Assembly (NCBI RefSeq): GCF_014203755.1 | Contig: NZ_JACHJS010000001.1 | Coordinates: 3,100,001 to 3,164,000, forward strand | Reading direction: 5' to 3' | DNA: 64,000 nucleotides | Origin: Saccharothrix violaceirubra | GTDB lineage: Bacteria > Actinomycetota > Actinomycetes > Mycobacteriales > Pseudonocardiaceae | Part shown: one piece after another, positions 1 to 7,196 of the stretch | Layout of the letters: every line of letters starts with the position of its first letter | Position numbering within the stretch: the first letter of the stretch is position 1 | The notes under the pieces: generated by a model | What the model saw: only the letters and a program-made list of their open reading frames with translations | The model's database searches: none | What the model was told of the DNA's origin: nothing | Made by a program: the position numbers and the translations under genes

Positions 1-3
1 TCG

Positions 4-507
4 TCAGTGGCCGCACGGCGGGTCGTGCGGCAGGCCGGGGAACCGGCGCTGCCACTCCGCCGGGTCGATCGGCGTACGCACGCGAGCGCGGACGCGCGTG
101 GTCGCCTCGCCCGCGTCCAGGTGCCACAGCCGCACGGTCGCGTCCGCGCTCCCGGTGGCCAGGACCGTCCCGTCCGGGCTGAACGACGCCGATTTCACGC
201 TGTCCCCGTGGTTGGTCAGGGTCGCGACCGCGACGGGTGCGGCCGGGTCGCCCACGTCCCACACCCGCACGGTGCCGTCCTTGCCCGGCGTGGCGAGCCG
301 GCGGCCGTCCGCGCTGATCCCCAGGCGGTACACGGTCCCCGCGTGTCCGGTCAGGACCGCGGTCGGGCGGGGCCGGGTCGGGTCGGGTCGGTGACGTCCC
401 ACACCGGGCCGTGCGGGATCGGCGACGTCCCAGATCCGGACGGTGCCGTTCTGTGTGCTCGCGGCCAGGCGCCGGCCATCGGGCGTGAACGCGACCGAGA
501 CCGTGCC
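4..507 (-). pseudogene. C-terminal fragment of a WD40-repeat protein
   Basis: The minus strand reads as the tail of a WD40 beta-propeller protein. Three successive blade motifs are visible (TPDGRRLAAS...VRIWD, SADGRRLATP...VRVWD, SPDGTVLATG...VRLW), followed by a C-terminal sequence ending in FPGLPHDPPCGH, a kind of ending common in large actinobacterial STAND/WD40 signalling proteins (family knowledge). The reading frame stays open further upstream, but the 68 residues before SGTVSVAF are proline/arginine-rich noise and do not look like protein, so the intact gene is missing. The adjoining upstream coding-like DNA lies in a different frame and belongs to another protein. I read this as a gene remnant rather than a start-to-stop gene. 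Confidence 0.6.
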
Positions 508-519
508 GCTTGGCGCGGG

Positions 520-805
520 GCCTCGATGTCGGCGACGGGGTTTCGTACTCCTCGGCATAGGCGGTGGCCTGGCCGGGGTTGTGCCAGTTCTTGTAGTTGA
601 CCGATGAGCCGCGGTCGGTGGTGCGCAGGCGCAGCCACTCGGTGATACTGACGAGGGCGGCGTGGGCGGCGTCCTGGTCGACGCCGTCCCAGCCGATCGG
701 GACGCCGTCATTGACCGCCGGGCCGCCGAGCGTCCAGCAGCCGGCGTCCAAAACGGAGACCTCCCGGTCCAGGCCGGGCAGGAGGCGGTGTTCGAGGGTG
801 TTCAT
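520..805 (-). pseudogene. Aldo/keto reductase N-terminus joined to unrelated coding sequence
   Basis: An ATG at 805 with an upstream GGGAGG opens a frame that starts like actinobacterial aldo/keto reductases (around residue 20: DAGCWTLGGPAVNDG, then IGWDGVDQDAA). Where the family normally continues into the (beta/alpha)8 barrel, the frame switches without a stop to SITEWLRLRTTDRG and VNYKNWHNPGQATAYAEEYE, which I do not recognise, and then becomes noise where the WD40 remnant begins in another frame. The start lies 13 bases after the stop of the 132-residue gene upstream. This looks like a product of successive deletions; an active reductase is very unlikely because the barrel and its catalytic tetrad are absent. 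Confidence 0.5.
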
Positions 806-818
806 CGTGGTCCTCCCG

Positions 819-1217
819 TCAGGTGCCGCAGGGGTCGCCGGCGTTGATCAGGTCCCAGGTGTGGATGTCGTTCCAGCGGTCGTACTCGTGGTGCAGCAGG
901 TCGCGGTGGTCGTCGGGAAGATCGGCCTGTACGCGGGCGACGACGGGGTCGAGGGCGGCGTGCAGCTCGCGGATCATGCTCTCCACGATCGCGGCGCACC
1001 GCTCGTGCAGCGGGTGGCGGGCGGCGGTGTCGGGGTCGGTGGCGTTTAGGGTGTGCAGCATCGCGCCGAACACGAGGTAGGCGGCGTTCTTCAGGACCCG
1101 CCGAAGGTCGCGCACGGCGTGGTAGCCGGGCCCGTCGAGGATCTTCTCCAGTGATTTCAGGGTGTAGTCCAGGGGGAAGTTCCGGTCGATCCAGCGTTGG
1201 CTCCAGTCGGCGAGCAC
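819..1217 (-). CDS. Hypothetical protein, 132 aa
   Basis: A GTG-start frame with strong GC3 bias encodes a mostly helical acidic protein (features: LEKILDGPGYHAVRDLRRVL, a hydrophobic YLVFGAMLHTLNAT stretch and a C-terminal HHEYDRWNDIHTWDLINAGD). I do not recognise the family. The frame is open a few codons upstream of the GTG (ADWRIG) before an in-frame TGA, and the DNA just upstream is coding-like on the plus strand, so this may be the C-terminal part of a longer protein whose front was lost. The next gene on the strand is the broken reductase 13 bases downstream, suggesting they were once an operon. Confidence 0.5.
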   Translation of the reverse strand: MLADWSQRWIDRNFPLDYTLKSLEKILDGPGYHAVRDLRRVLKNAAYLVFGAMLHTLNATDPDTAARHPLHERCAAIVESMIRELHAALDPVVARVQADLPDDHRDLLHHEYDRWNDIHTWDLINAGDPCGT

Positions 1218-1250
1218 GCCGATGCGCCAGTCCGCGTAGCGGGTCGAGCG

Positions 1251-1381
1251 TGATCAGCGGCGCGACCCTGAACGCGGGCCGGTGCCCGCAGAGGATCGGG
1301 CAGCGGAACGTGTCGTGGTACTACCCGATCGCGGACAGCCTGGCCTACTACGGTCCGCGCTACGGCGTGGTGCTCTGGTAG
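1251..1381 (+). pseudogene. C-terminal remnant of an unknown plus-strand gene
   Basis: Codons from 1251 to the TAG at 1379-1381 nearly all end in G or C and read as a plausible protein end (NAGRCPQRIGQRNVSWYYP, then ADSLAYYGPRYGVVLW). Upstream, the same frame runs antisense to the 132-aa gene and stops looking like protein, so no convincing start exists. The function is unknown. I treat it as a gene fragment left at the junction between two rearranged pieces; a short 43-codon gene starting at the GTG at 1251 is an alternative. Confidence 0.3.
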
Positions 1382-1429
1382 CGGACGCGACCCGTTGTGC
1401 GTCGCAGCCGTGGTGGCTGACAGTCGCCG

Positions 1430-1435
1430 TACGAT
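1430..1435 (+). promoter_or_regulatory. -10 element for a leaderless transcript
   Basis: TACGAT lies seven bases before the GTG at 1443, the spacing expected when transcription starts at the first base of the start codon, a common arrangement in actinobacteria. No convincing -35 was seen. Confidence 0.4.
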
Positions 1436-1442
1436 GACGGGG

Positions 1443-1676
1443 GTGTCGATCAAGGATGTGACCGCGCCGCTCGACGCGGTCTTGGGCGAGATCGACGCCA
1501 CGCGGGAGTCGCTCAACCTGGCGGTGGGCTTGATCGACGACGCAACCACCCCGCTGGGGTCGGCCGTGTCCGGCACGGCCGACCCTGACGCGCTTCAGAC
1601 GTTGGCGTGGTTCGGTGAGCCGGTGCGTTTCGTGTTCACGGCGCTGAAGACGTCCTACCAGGGCGACGCTGGTAGG
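1443..1676 (+). pseudogene. N-terminal helical domain of a possible secreted toxin, truncated
   Basis: A GTG start placed for leaderless translation opens about 78 residues of helical protein (APLDAVLGEIDATRESLNLA, DPDALQTLAWFGEPVRFVF). Coding character ends near SYQGDA; beyond that the frame is arginine-rich noise, while another frame carries a few coding-like codons up to the start of the Imm1 gene. N-terminal helical domains followed by a variable C-terminal toxin are typical of actinobacterial polymorphic toxins, and the immediate Imm1 neighbour supports that reading, but no toxin domain survives here. It could also be an unrelated small helical protein with a frameshifted end. Confidence 0.35.
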
Positions 1677-1743
1677 CGACTCGACCGCGACCGGGTCCCA
1701 CGGGCGCCATCCGTCCGCATTACAAGGGAGGCGGGATCTCGAA

Positions 1744-2160
1744 GTGGGTGCTCTGGACGTGTACTGCCTGTACGAGCACGGTGACACTCCCGTCACGGTG
1801 TCCACAGTGGATGAAGCAGACGCCTTGATCGGCCTGGTTCGGGTCGAGTCGCCGTCTGCGGCGCCCGTTCTGCTGGATGTGCACCTGTCCGGCGATCCGT
1901 ACGCGCAAGGATCGGACGTCGGCATCACGGTCGATCGCGGTGTGATCCGATATTCGGGGCCGGAGTGGCCGCACGGTGTCGTCAGCGCCGGAAACGCTTC
2001 GACGGACGGTGAACCACGATCGTACTTCTACATGGGACATGGACGCGAGTTTCCGGCAAACTCGGAAGTCCCGATCGACGTCGTCCGACAGGCCGTGAAG
2101 GAATTCATGGAGTCGAGCGGAGCGCGTCCCACCTGTGTTCGATGGCAGGACGCGCCGTAG
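1744..2160 (+). CDS. Imm1-family immunity protein
   Basis: This 138-residue cytoplasmic protein has the features of the Imm1 family (PF14430): an N-terminal DVYCLYEHGDTPVTV strand pair, a central VHLSGDPYA region, and the family hallmark SYFYMGHGREFPANSEVP followed by an amphipathic helix (DVVRQAVKEFME) and TCVRW. Imm1 proteins neutralise deaminase- or nuclease-type toxins of contact-dependent systems (family knowledge). The start is a GTG preceded by AGGGAGG twelve bases upstream. No toxin gene is intact beside it; the helical fragment directly upstream may be what is left of one. A strong hairpin follows the stop codon. Confidence 0.8.
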   Translation: MGALDVYCLYEHGDTPVTVSTVDEADALIGLVRVESPSAAPVLLDVHLSGDPYAQGSDVGITVDRGVIRYSGPEWPHGVVSAGNASTDGEPRSYFYMGHGREFPANSEVPIDVVRQAVKEFMESSGARPTCVRWQDAP

Positions 2161-2184
2161 GGGACGCCACCCGGTGGCGTCCCC
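2160..2184. terminator. Hairpin terminator between convergent genes
   Basis: Perfect 11-bp arms, GGGGACGCCAC and GTGGCGTCCCC, enclose a CCG loop immediately after the Imm1 stop and five bases before the stop of the convergent beta-lactamase-fold gene, so it can serve both strands. Confidence 0.85.
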
Positions 2185-2188
2185 ACCC

Positions 2189-3154
2189 TCAGGCCAGGTC
2201 GGCGAGCAGTGAGAACCCGTGCCGGTCCACCGAGACCGCGGTCGCGGAGAGCAGCACGACGGCGGTGCCCGCGGCGCGGTCCAGGCCGAGCCACGTGCGG
2301 AAGCCGCCGGTGCCGCCGTTGTGCCACGTGACGGTGCGGCCGTCGCGCTCCAACGTGATCCACGCGGCGCCGATGCGCACCACCCGTCCGGTGAAGTCGG
2401 CGACCGGGTCCAGGGCCGCGGTGCCGGGTGCCGAGCCGTCCAGCAGGGCGGCGGCGAAGCGGGCCATGTCCTGGATCGTCGCGCGGATTCCGCCGGCCGG
2501 TGCCAGTGCCTCGCCGGTCCAGGGTTCGCGGCGGCGGCCGAACCTGGTCGTACCGATCACGGCCTCGGGGCGCAGGTCGGCCGGGCTCGCGGGGGCGTAG
2601 CAGACGTCCAGGCCGAGAGGCGTGGCGATCCGGTCGCGCAGCAGGTGGCGGAACGTCGTGTCGGCGGCGGCTGCCAACGCGTGGCCCAGGAGTTCGAAGC
2701 CCAGGTTCGAGTAGCGCGGGCGGGGCGTCCCCAGGCCGACGCCGCGCGTCTGGTCGAGGAGTTCGTCGAGGGTCTCGCCGTAGGGGTTGGTGCCCTGGAA
2801 CCACAGCGCGAAGGTCTTGCGCAGCGACGGGACGGGCAGACTCGGCAGGCCCGAGCGGTGGGTGGTGATCGACGCGAGGGTCACCGCCGCGGCGGGCACG
2901 TCGCCCAGCGGGAGCAGGTCGCCGAGCGTGGTCGAGTCGTCGATCTCGCCGCGCCCCAAGGCGTCCGCGTACAGCAGGCCGGTCACCCCCTTCGAGATCG
3001 AGCCGATCTCGAAGTCCGCGTCGGGGGACGCGCCCACGCTCGCGATCGTCGTCCCCCGGGGCGACACCTCGGCGGCGGCGACCACCGGGTGCCGGGCACC
3101 CAGGCGTTCCGCCAGTCGCCTCGCGAGCTGCTCGTCACCGTGCACAGCGGACAA
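2189..3154 (-). CDS. Serine hydrolase, class C beta-lactamase fold
   Basis: A 321-residue protein of the beta-lactamase/penicillin-binding-like family (PF00144). The catalytic S-x-x-K is SISK (Ser52, Lys55), the tyrosine motif is Y148-S-N, and the third motif is HNGGTGG from His278. There is no clear signal peptide (start MSAVHGDEQ), so it is probably cytoplasmic and more likely an esterase or D-amino-acid peptidase than a secreted antibiotic-destroying enzyme. Length fits the family's short members. Its upstream region contains the long inverted repeat at 3252-3273, a candidate operator. The gene is transcribed in the same direction as the PLP-enzyme operon upstream but is separated from it by 132 bases. 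Confidence 0.85.
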   Translation of the reverse strand: MSAVHGDEQLARRLAERLGARHPVVAAAEVSPRGTTIASVGASPDADFEIGSISKGVTGLLYADALGRGEIDDSTTLGDLLPLGDVPAAAVTLASITTHRSGLPSLPVPSLRKTFALWFQGTNPYGETLDELLDQTRGVGLGTPRPRYSNLGFELLGHALAAAADTTFRHLLRDRIATPLGLDVCYAPASPADLRPEAVIGTTRFGRRREPWTGEALAPAGGIRATIQDMARFAAALLDGSAPGTAALDPVADFTGRVVRIGAAWITLERDGRTVTWHNGGTGGFRTWLGLDRAAGTAVVLLSATAVSVDRHGFSLLADLA

Positions 3155-3251
3155 GACGCCTCCTGGAGTCCATTGTCGACAGGCCGACCCTATGCGGCGG
3201 TGGTCGCGTCGACATGCGACCTTCGGGTACCGGCCGTGCGACTTTGGTTTC

Positions 3252-3273
3252 GGTGTACCCCGAGGGGTACACC
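3252..3273. promoter_or_regulatory. 22-bp perfect inverted repeat, candidate operator
   Basis: GGTGTACCCC and GGGGTACACC are separated by only two bases (GA). The short centre favours a protein-binding palindrome over a terminator. It lies between the end of the PLP-enzyme operon and the start of the hydrolase gene, about 100 bases upstream of the latter. Confidence 0.5.
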
Positions 3274-3286
3274 GTCCCCACGAGGT

Positions 3287-4234
3287 TCAGGCCAGCAGGT
3301 CGTGCAGGCGGGCCAGGTCGATGTTGCCGCCGGAGAGCACCACGCCCGCGCGGGCGCCGGTCACGTCCAGGCGGCCGGCGAGCAGGGCGGCCACGGCCAG
3401 CGCGCCCGACGGCTCGACCACGAGTCTCACCTCCTCGAACAGGAACGCCAGCGCGGCGCGGATCTCGTCGTCGTCGACCACCACGACCCGCTCGACGCCG
3501 CGGCGGACCAGCGGGAAGGTCAGCTCGCCGGGGATCTCGCCGGTGACCCCGTCGGCGATGGTGCGCGGCACGGGGATCCGCACCCGGTGACCGGCCTGGA
3601 GCGAGCGCCGGTTCTTGTCGCCCCGCGCGGTCTCGACCCCGATCAGCCGGACGTCGCCCGAGACCAGCGTCGCGCCGGCGAGCTGGCCACCGCCGCCGAG
3701 CGGGACCGCCAGCACGTCCAGGGACCCGACCTGGTCGAGGAACTCGGCGGTGGTCGTGCCCGCGCCGGCGATCACGTCCGCGTGGTCGTAGGGCGGGATC
3801 GGGGTCAGGCCGTGTTCGGCGGCCAGGCGCGCGGTGAGGGCGAACCGGTCGTCGGTGTAGCGGTCGAACGTGACGACCTCGGCGCCGAGTCCGCGCACGG
3901 CCGCGAACTTGGCCGCCGGCGCGTCCGACGGCATGACCAGCAGCGCCGGACTCCCCGCCGCCTTCGCCGCCGTCGCCACGGCGAGGGCGTGGTTGCCCGA
4001 CGAGAACGCGATCACGCCCCGGGCCAGGTGGCGCGGGTCGAGCCGGGCGACGGCGTTGGCCGCGCCGCGGACCTTGAACGACCCGGTGTGCTGGAGGTTC
4101 TCGCACTTGAGCAGCACCTGGCCGCCGGTCCGCTCGTCCAGCGCGGGACTGTGCAGGACCGGCGTCCGCGCGACCACGCCCGCGATGCGGAACGCGGCCT
4201 CCTCCACGTCGGCCCTCGTCGGCAGGTCGGTCAT
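3287..4234 (-). CDS. Threonine/serine dehydratase-like PLP enzyme
   Basis: A 315-residue fold-type II PLP enzyme. The PLP lysine sits in GSFKVRGAANAVARL, the substrate loop is SSGNHALAV, and the phosphate-binding glycine loop is VPLGGGGQLAGA; a C-terminal SGGNID completes the set. These match catabolic threonine dehydratases and serine racemases, which eliminate water from hydroxy-amino acids. The regulatory ACT domain of biosynthetic IlvA is absent. Its ATG overlaps the stop of the MFS gene by four bases (ATGA), so the two are translationally coupled. With a cysteine-synthase-like enzyme first in the operon and an exporter between, it may help make, supply or detoxify an unusual amino acid; that role is inference. 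Confidence 0.85.
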   Translation of the reverse strand: MTDLPTRADVEEAAFRIAGVVARTPVLHSPALDERTGGQVLLKCENLQHTGSFKVRGAANAVARLDPRHLARGVIAFSSGNHALAVATAAKAAGSPALLVMPSDAPAAKFAAVRGLGAEVVTFDRYTDDRFALTARLAAEHGLTPIPPYDHADVIAGAGTTTAEFLDQVGSLDVLAVPLGGGGQLAGATLVSGDVRLIGVETARGDKNRRSLQAGHRVRIPVPRTIADGVTGEIPGELTFPLVRRGVERVVVVDDDEIRAALAFLFEEVRLVVEPSGALAVAALLAGRLDVTGARAGVVLSGGNIDLARLHDLLA

Positions 4235-5466
4235 CGCACGGCCTCCCGTCGTGCCGTGGTGCGGTTGAGCAGGAGGAGCGCGCCGGTCCCGACCGCGCCG
4301 GTCGTGGCCAGGGCGATCCACACCAGCGCGGGAAAGCCGGTCGCCGCGCCGACGTCCCACACCCAGCCGGTGGCGAGGTTGCCCAGCGTGATCCCCACTC
4401 CGGCCAGGGTGTTGTAGAAGCCGTAGTGCGTGGCCACGATCCGGCCACCGGACAGCGTGACGATGGTGTCCATCTCGAACGGGTAGGCGATCGCCGTGCC
4501 CAGCGTGAGCAGGACGGTCGTCACGAGCGCCGGCACGAGCGCCCACGCGCCGCCGGTGAGCCCGGCCGTCATGACCAGCGGCACGAACGACGCCGCCATC
4601 AGGCCCAGCCCGCCGGCCACCGCGCGGCCCGCGTCCCACCGGGCGCGGACCCACTCGGTGAGCCGGACCTGGCCGAACACCGCGACGACCGCCGACACGG
4701 CGAACAGCGCGGTGCTCCCGGCGTCGCCCGCCGTCACACCGAGCACGTGCGCGGCCTGGAGGGGCAGGGCGAGGTAGATCTGCGACGACAGGACGTACGA
4801 GCTGATCATCGCCAGCGAGAACAGCAGGAACGCCCGGTTGCCGACCACGGTCCGCCAGTCCGCGAGCACACCGGCCGACGCCTCGGCGCCACCGCCCCGG
4901 GCGGGCAGCGAGCGCACTTGGAGGGCGGTCAGCACCGCGAAGATCGCCGCCGCCACCAGGCACACCGCGCCGAAGTCCAGCGCCGTCAACGCCAGTCCCA
5001 CCAGCGGCCCGACCAGGATGCCCGCCTGGTAGAAGACGTTGAACACGGCGAACGCCTCGACCCGGCGCGGTCCGGCGTCGGCCGCCACGTACGCACGCAC
5101 CGACGGGTTGAACAACGCGCCCGCGAACCCGGTCGCCGCCGACGCCACCAGCAGCGCGGGCAGCGAGTCGACCAGGCCCAGCAGCGCGAACCCGACCGTG
5201 CGCAACGCGCACCCGGCGATGATCATCGGCCGGTAGCCCAGTCGGTCGGCCAGCGCGCCGCCGAGCAGGAACAGGCCCTGCTGGCTCAACGTGCGCACGC
5301 CCAGCACCAGCCCGACCGTCCACGCGGCCATGCCCAGCCCCGCCGACAGGTGGTTGGCCAGGTAGGGCATCAGCAGGTAGAAGCCCAGGTTGATCCCGAA
5401 CTGGTTGACCACCAGGAGCCGGACGCTGCCGGGCAGCGACCGGAACTGCCGCCACGTCCCGGTCAC
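4231..5466 (-). CDS. MFS transporter, likely drug or amino-acid exporter
   Basis: A 411-residue membrane protein with the alternating hydrophobic pattern of twelve helices. Features of the major facilitator superfamily are visible: the loop 2-3 motif as [12 protein letters not shown], a helix-5-like [16 protein letters not shown], and [14 protein letters not shown] in the second half. Homologues of this kind (YdhP/MdtG-like) usually export small molecules. The GTG start overlaps the upstream stop (GTGA) and the stop overlaps the next start (ATGA), so it is locked between two PLP enzymes in one operon. The coupling suggests it moves the product or a toxic intermediate of those enzymes. Confidence 0.85.
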   Translation of the reverse strand: MTGTWRQFRSLPGSVRLLVVNQFGINLGFYLLMPYLANHLSAGLGMAAWTVGLVLGVRTLSQQGLFLLGGALADRLGYRPMIIAGCALRTVGFALLGLVDSLPALLVASAATGFAGALFNPSVRAYVAADAGPRRVEAFAVFNVFYQAGILVGPLVGLALTALDFGAVCLVAAAIFAVLTALQVRSLPARGGGAEASAGVLADWRTVVGNRAFLLFSLAMISSYVLSSQIYLALPLQAAHVLGVTAGDAGSTALFAVSAVVAVFGQVRLTEWVRARWDAGRAVAGGLGLMAASFVPLVMTAGLTGGAWALVPALVTTVLLTLGTAIAYPFEMDTIVTLSGGRIVATHYGFYNTLAGVGITLGNLATGWVWDVGAATGFPALVWIALATTGAVGTGALLLLNRTTARREAVR

Positions 5467-6614
5467 CGGCCGGCCGCCAGGTGCGCGAGGCGGGGATCGG
5501 CGACCGGGTCGGTGACGGTCGTGCAGCGCGTCCACCGGTCCACGACCCGCTCGCCGGGGTGGTCGATCGCGTCGGGGTTCGCGGCGGGCTCCGCGTCGAG
5601 CAGGCCGTTGGCCAGGCAGTACGTGTCGTTGTAGACGGTGTCGAAGTACCGGTGCGGACCGTCCGGGAAGACCGCCGCGATCCGGGTGTCCGGTGGCGAC
5701 GTGCGGGCCACCCAGCCCGCGACCAGGCCGACCGCGCCGACGCTCCACCCGCCGGCCGCGTAGTGGTGGGCGGCGAGTTCGCGGCACGTCCACACCGCCT
5801 CGCGGGCGGCGACCCAGTGCACCTCGTCGAACGCGGCGTAGTCGACGTTGCGCGGGTAGATGCTGCTGCCCAGGCCGCGCATCAGGCGGGTGCCGGCGGG
5901 CTGGCCGAAGATCGTCGACCCGGTGGTGTCCACGCCCACCAGCCGCAGCCCGGGGCAGTAGTGCCGCAGCACCCGACTGATCCCGGCCGAGTGCCCGCCG
6001 GTGCCGACGCTGGTGACCAGCACGTCCACCCGGCCGAGCTGGGCGACGAGTTCGGCCGCGAGCGGCGCGTAGGCGGCCACGTTGTCGGGGTTGTGGTACT
6101 GGTCCGGGCACCACGCGTCGGGTCGCGCGTCGAGCAGGGCGCGCACGCGGCGGCGCCGTGCCTCCTGCCAGCCGCCGACCGGATCGGGTTCGGTGACGAT
6201 GTCGACCTCGGCGCCGTACGCGCGCAGCATCCGCTCGATCATCGGCTCCAGGCCCGGGTCGGTCACGAGCGTGACCGGGTGCCCGTGCACGATCCCGGCC
6301 AGCGCGAGCCCCAGGCCGAGGGTGCCGCTGGTGGATTCGACGATCGGCGCGCCGGGCGCCAGGTCGCCGCGTTCGCGGGCGCGTTCGACCAGGAACAGGG
6401 CGGCGCGGTCCTTGATGCCGCCCGGGTTGTGGCCTTCGAGCTTGGCCCAGAACCCGCGGCCGTCGGTCGTGAACGGCTCGTCGATCCACAGCACGGGGGT
6501 GTTGCCGACGACGCCGGCGGGGGTGTGGCACGGGGTCGCGGCCGAGGTGAGGACCAGGCGTGCGGAGGACGGGACGCGGTCGGGGATGCCGACCGTCGGG
6601 TGCACAGCGGACAT
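5463..6614 (-). CDS. Cysteine-synthase-like PLP enzyme
   Basis: A 383-residue fold-type II PLP protein. The lysine motif is [11 protein letters not shown], the asparagine/substrate loop is [15 protein letters not shown], and the phosphate-binding loop is [15 protein letters not shown], as in cysteine synthases and related beta-replacing enzymes such as SbnA-type synthases. It is about 70 residues longer than CysK, with an N-terminal extension and a C-terminal tail rich in aspartate and proline after [11 protein letters not shown]. No CysE-like or sulfur-transfer gene is nearby. First gene of a three-gene operon with an exporter and a dehydratase-like enzyme, it probably performs beta-replacement on an activated serine to build a special amino acid (inference). 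Confidence 0.85.
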   Translation of the reverse strand: MSAVHPTVGIPDRVPSSARLVLTSAATPCHTPAGVVGNTPVLWIDEPFTTDGRGFWAKLEGHNPGGIKDRAALFLVERARERGDLAPGAPIVESTSGTLGLGLALAGIVHGHPVTLVTDPGLEPMIERMLRAYGAEVDIVTEPDPVGGWQEARRRRVRALLDARPDAWCPDQYHNPDNVAAYAPLAAELVAQLGRVDVLVTSVGTGGHSAGISRVLRHYCPGLRLVGVDTTGSTIFGQPAGTRLMRGLGSSIYPRNVDYAAFDEVHWVAAREAVWTCRELAAHHYAAGGWSVGAVGLVAGWVARTSPPDTRIAAVFPDGPHRYFDTVYNDTYCLANGLLDAEPAANPDAIDHPGERVVDRWTRCTTVTDPVADPRLAHLAAGR

Positions 6615-6714
6615 GGGTGTGCTGACCTCTTCGTGAAGGTGCGACAGGGGGAAGGCGGCCGGAAGCGGCTCGGCACCGTGGTTCGGCGCGAGCGTGGAGG
6701 GCGCTTCGGGTCGG

Positions 6715-7059
6715 TCAGCGTCGCGATACGCAGAACAGGGTCAGCAGGTCGGTGACCGGTGCGATGCCGGGTACCGGGGCGGGCGGGTGCGTCGGTCGGG
6801 TGGCGATTCGCGGGGACGCGCAGGTCGCTGGCGTGGCCGACGGGGCGGGGCCGCGGTCGGACACGGCCTTGGCCGGTGCCGCCTCCACCCGGACGGGGGA
6901 GCGGTGCGGATCGCCTTCGTGGCCCGGAGCGCGTTGCCCGTCGAGGGCCTCGACCGCGGGGTGGTGGGCCTGGAAAGCGTGCTCGTGCGTGCCGAACGCG
7001 TCCAGCGCCAGGAGTACGCCCAGGAGAAGGACGAGGGCTCGGGACGTGGTCGGGGGCAC
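6715..7059 (-). CDS. Small His-rich membrane or secreted protein
   Basis: A 114-residue protein with an N-terminal hydrophobic segment ([17 protein letters not shown]) followed by a His-rich stretch ([10 protein letters not shown], then GHEGDPH) and a hydrophobic end ([12 protein letters not shown]). The histidines hint at metal binding, and the neighbouring upstream gene is a PepSY membrane protein, a family often tied to iron uptake. The GTG start is seven bases downstream of TATCGT, so the mRNA is probably leaderless. A pair of half-sites (GTGCC ... GGCAC) lies upstream of the promoter. The family is not recognised. Confidence 0.55.
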   Translation of the reverse strand: MPPTTSRALVLLLGVLLALDAFGTHEHAFQAHHPAVEALDGQRAPGHEGDPHRSPVRVEAAPAKAVSDRGPAPSATPATCASPRIATRPTHPPAPVPGIAPVTDLLTLFCVSRR

Positions 7060-7146
7060 GTCCGCAACGATACTGGCGATTTCACTTTGTGTGCCAGAGT
7101 GGGCACTGTGGGTGAGTCGTCAACACTTGCCGATGTTCCCTGGTGG

Positions 7147-7191
7147 TCCACAGTGGACTCTGCCTCGTGTTGAGACGGAGTCCACTGTGGA
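7147..7191. terminator. Long-stem hairpin downstream of the PepSY gene
   Basis: TCCACAGTGGACTC (7147-7160) and its exact complement GAGTCCACTGTGGA (7178-7191) enclose a 17-base loop, just after the PepSY stop codon. Each arm also contains the palindrome TCCACAGTGGA, a word that recurs elsewhere in the window. Confidence 0.75.
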
Positions 7192-7196
7192 TGTTC

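Noticed and set aside
3252..3273. Inverted repeat as a rho-independent terminator
   Set aside because: Only two bases separate the arms and no T run follows in either direction; an operator reading fits better.
3287..4234. Assignment as biosynthetic threonine deaminase IlvA
   Set aside because: The ACT regulatory domain is missing and the gene sits in an exporter operon, not with branched-chain amino acid genes.
2219..4417. 732-residue plus-strand open frame antisense to the hydrolase and the dehydratase-like gene
   Set aside because: It is arginine/glycine-rich low-complexity translation of the opposite strand of two clear genes; long antisense frames are expected in DNA this rich in GC.
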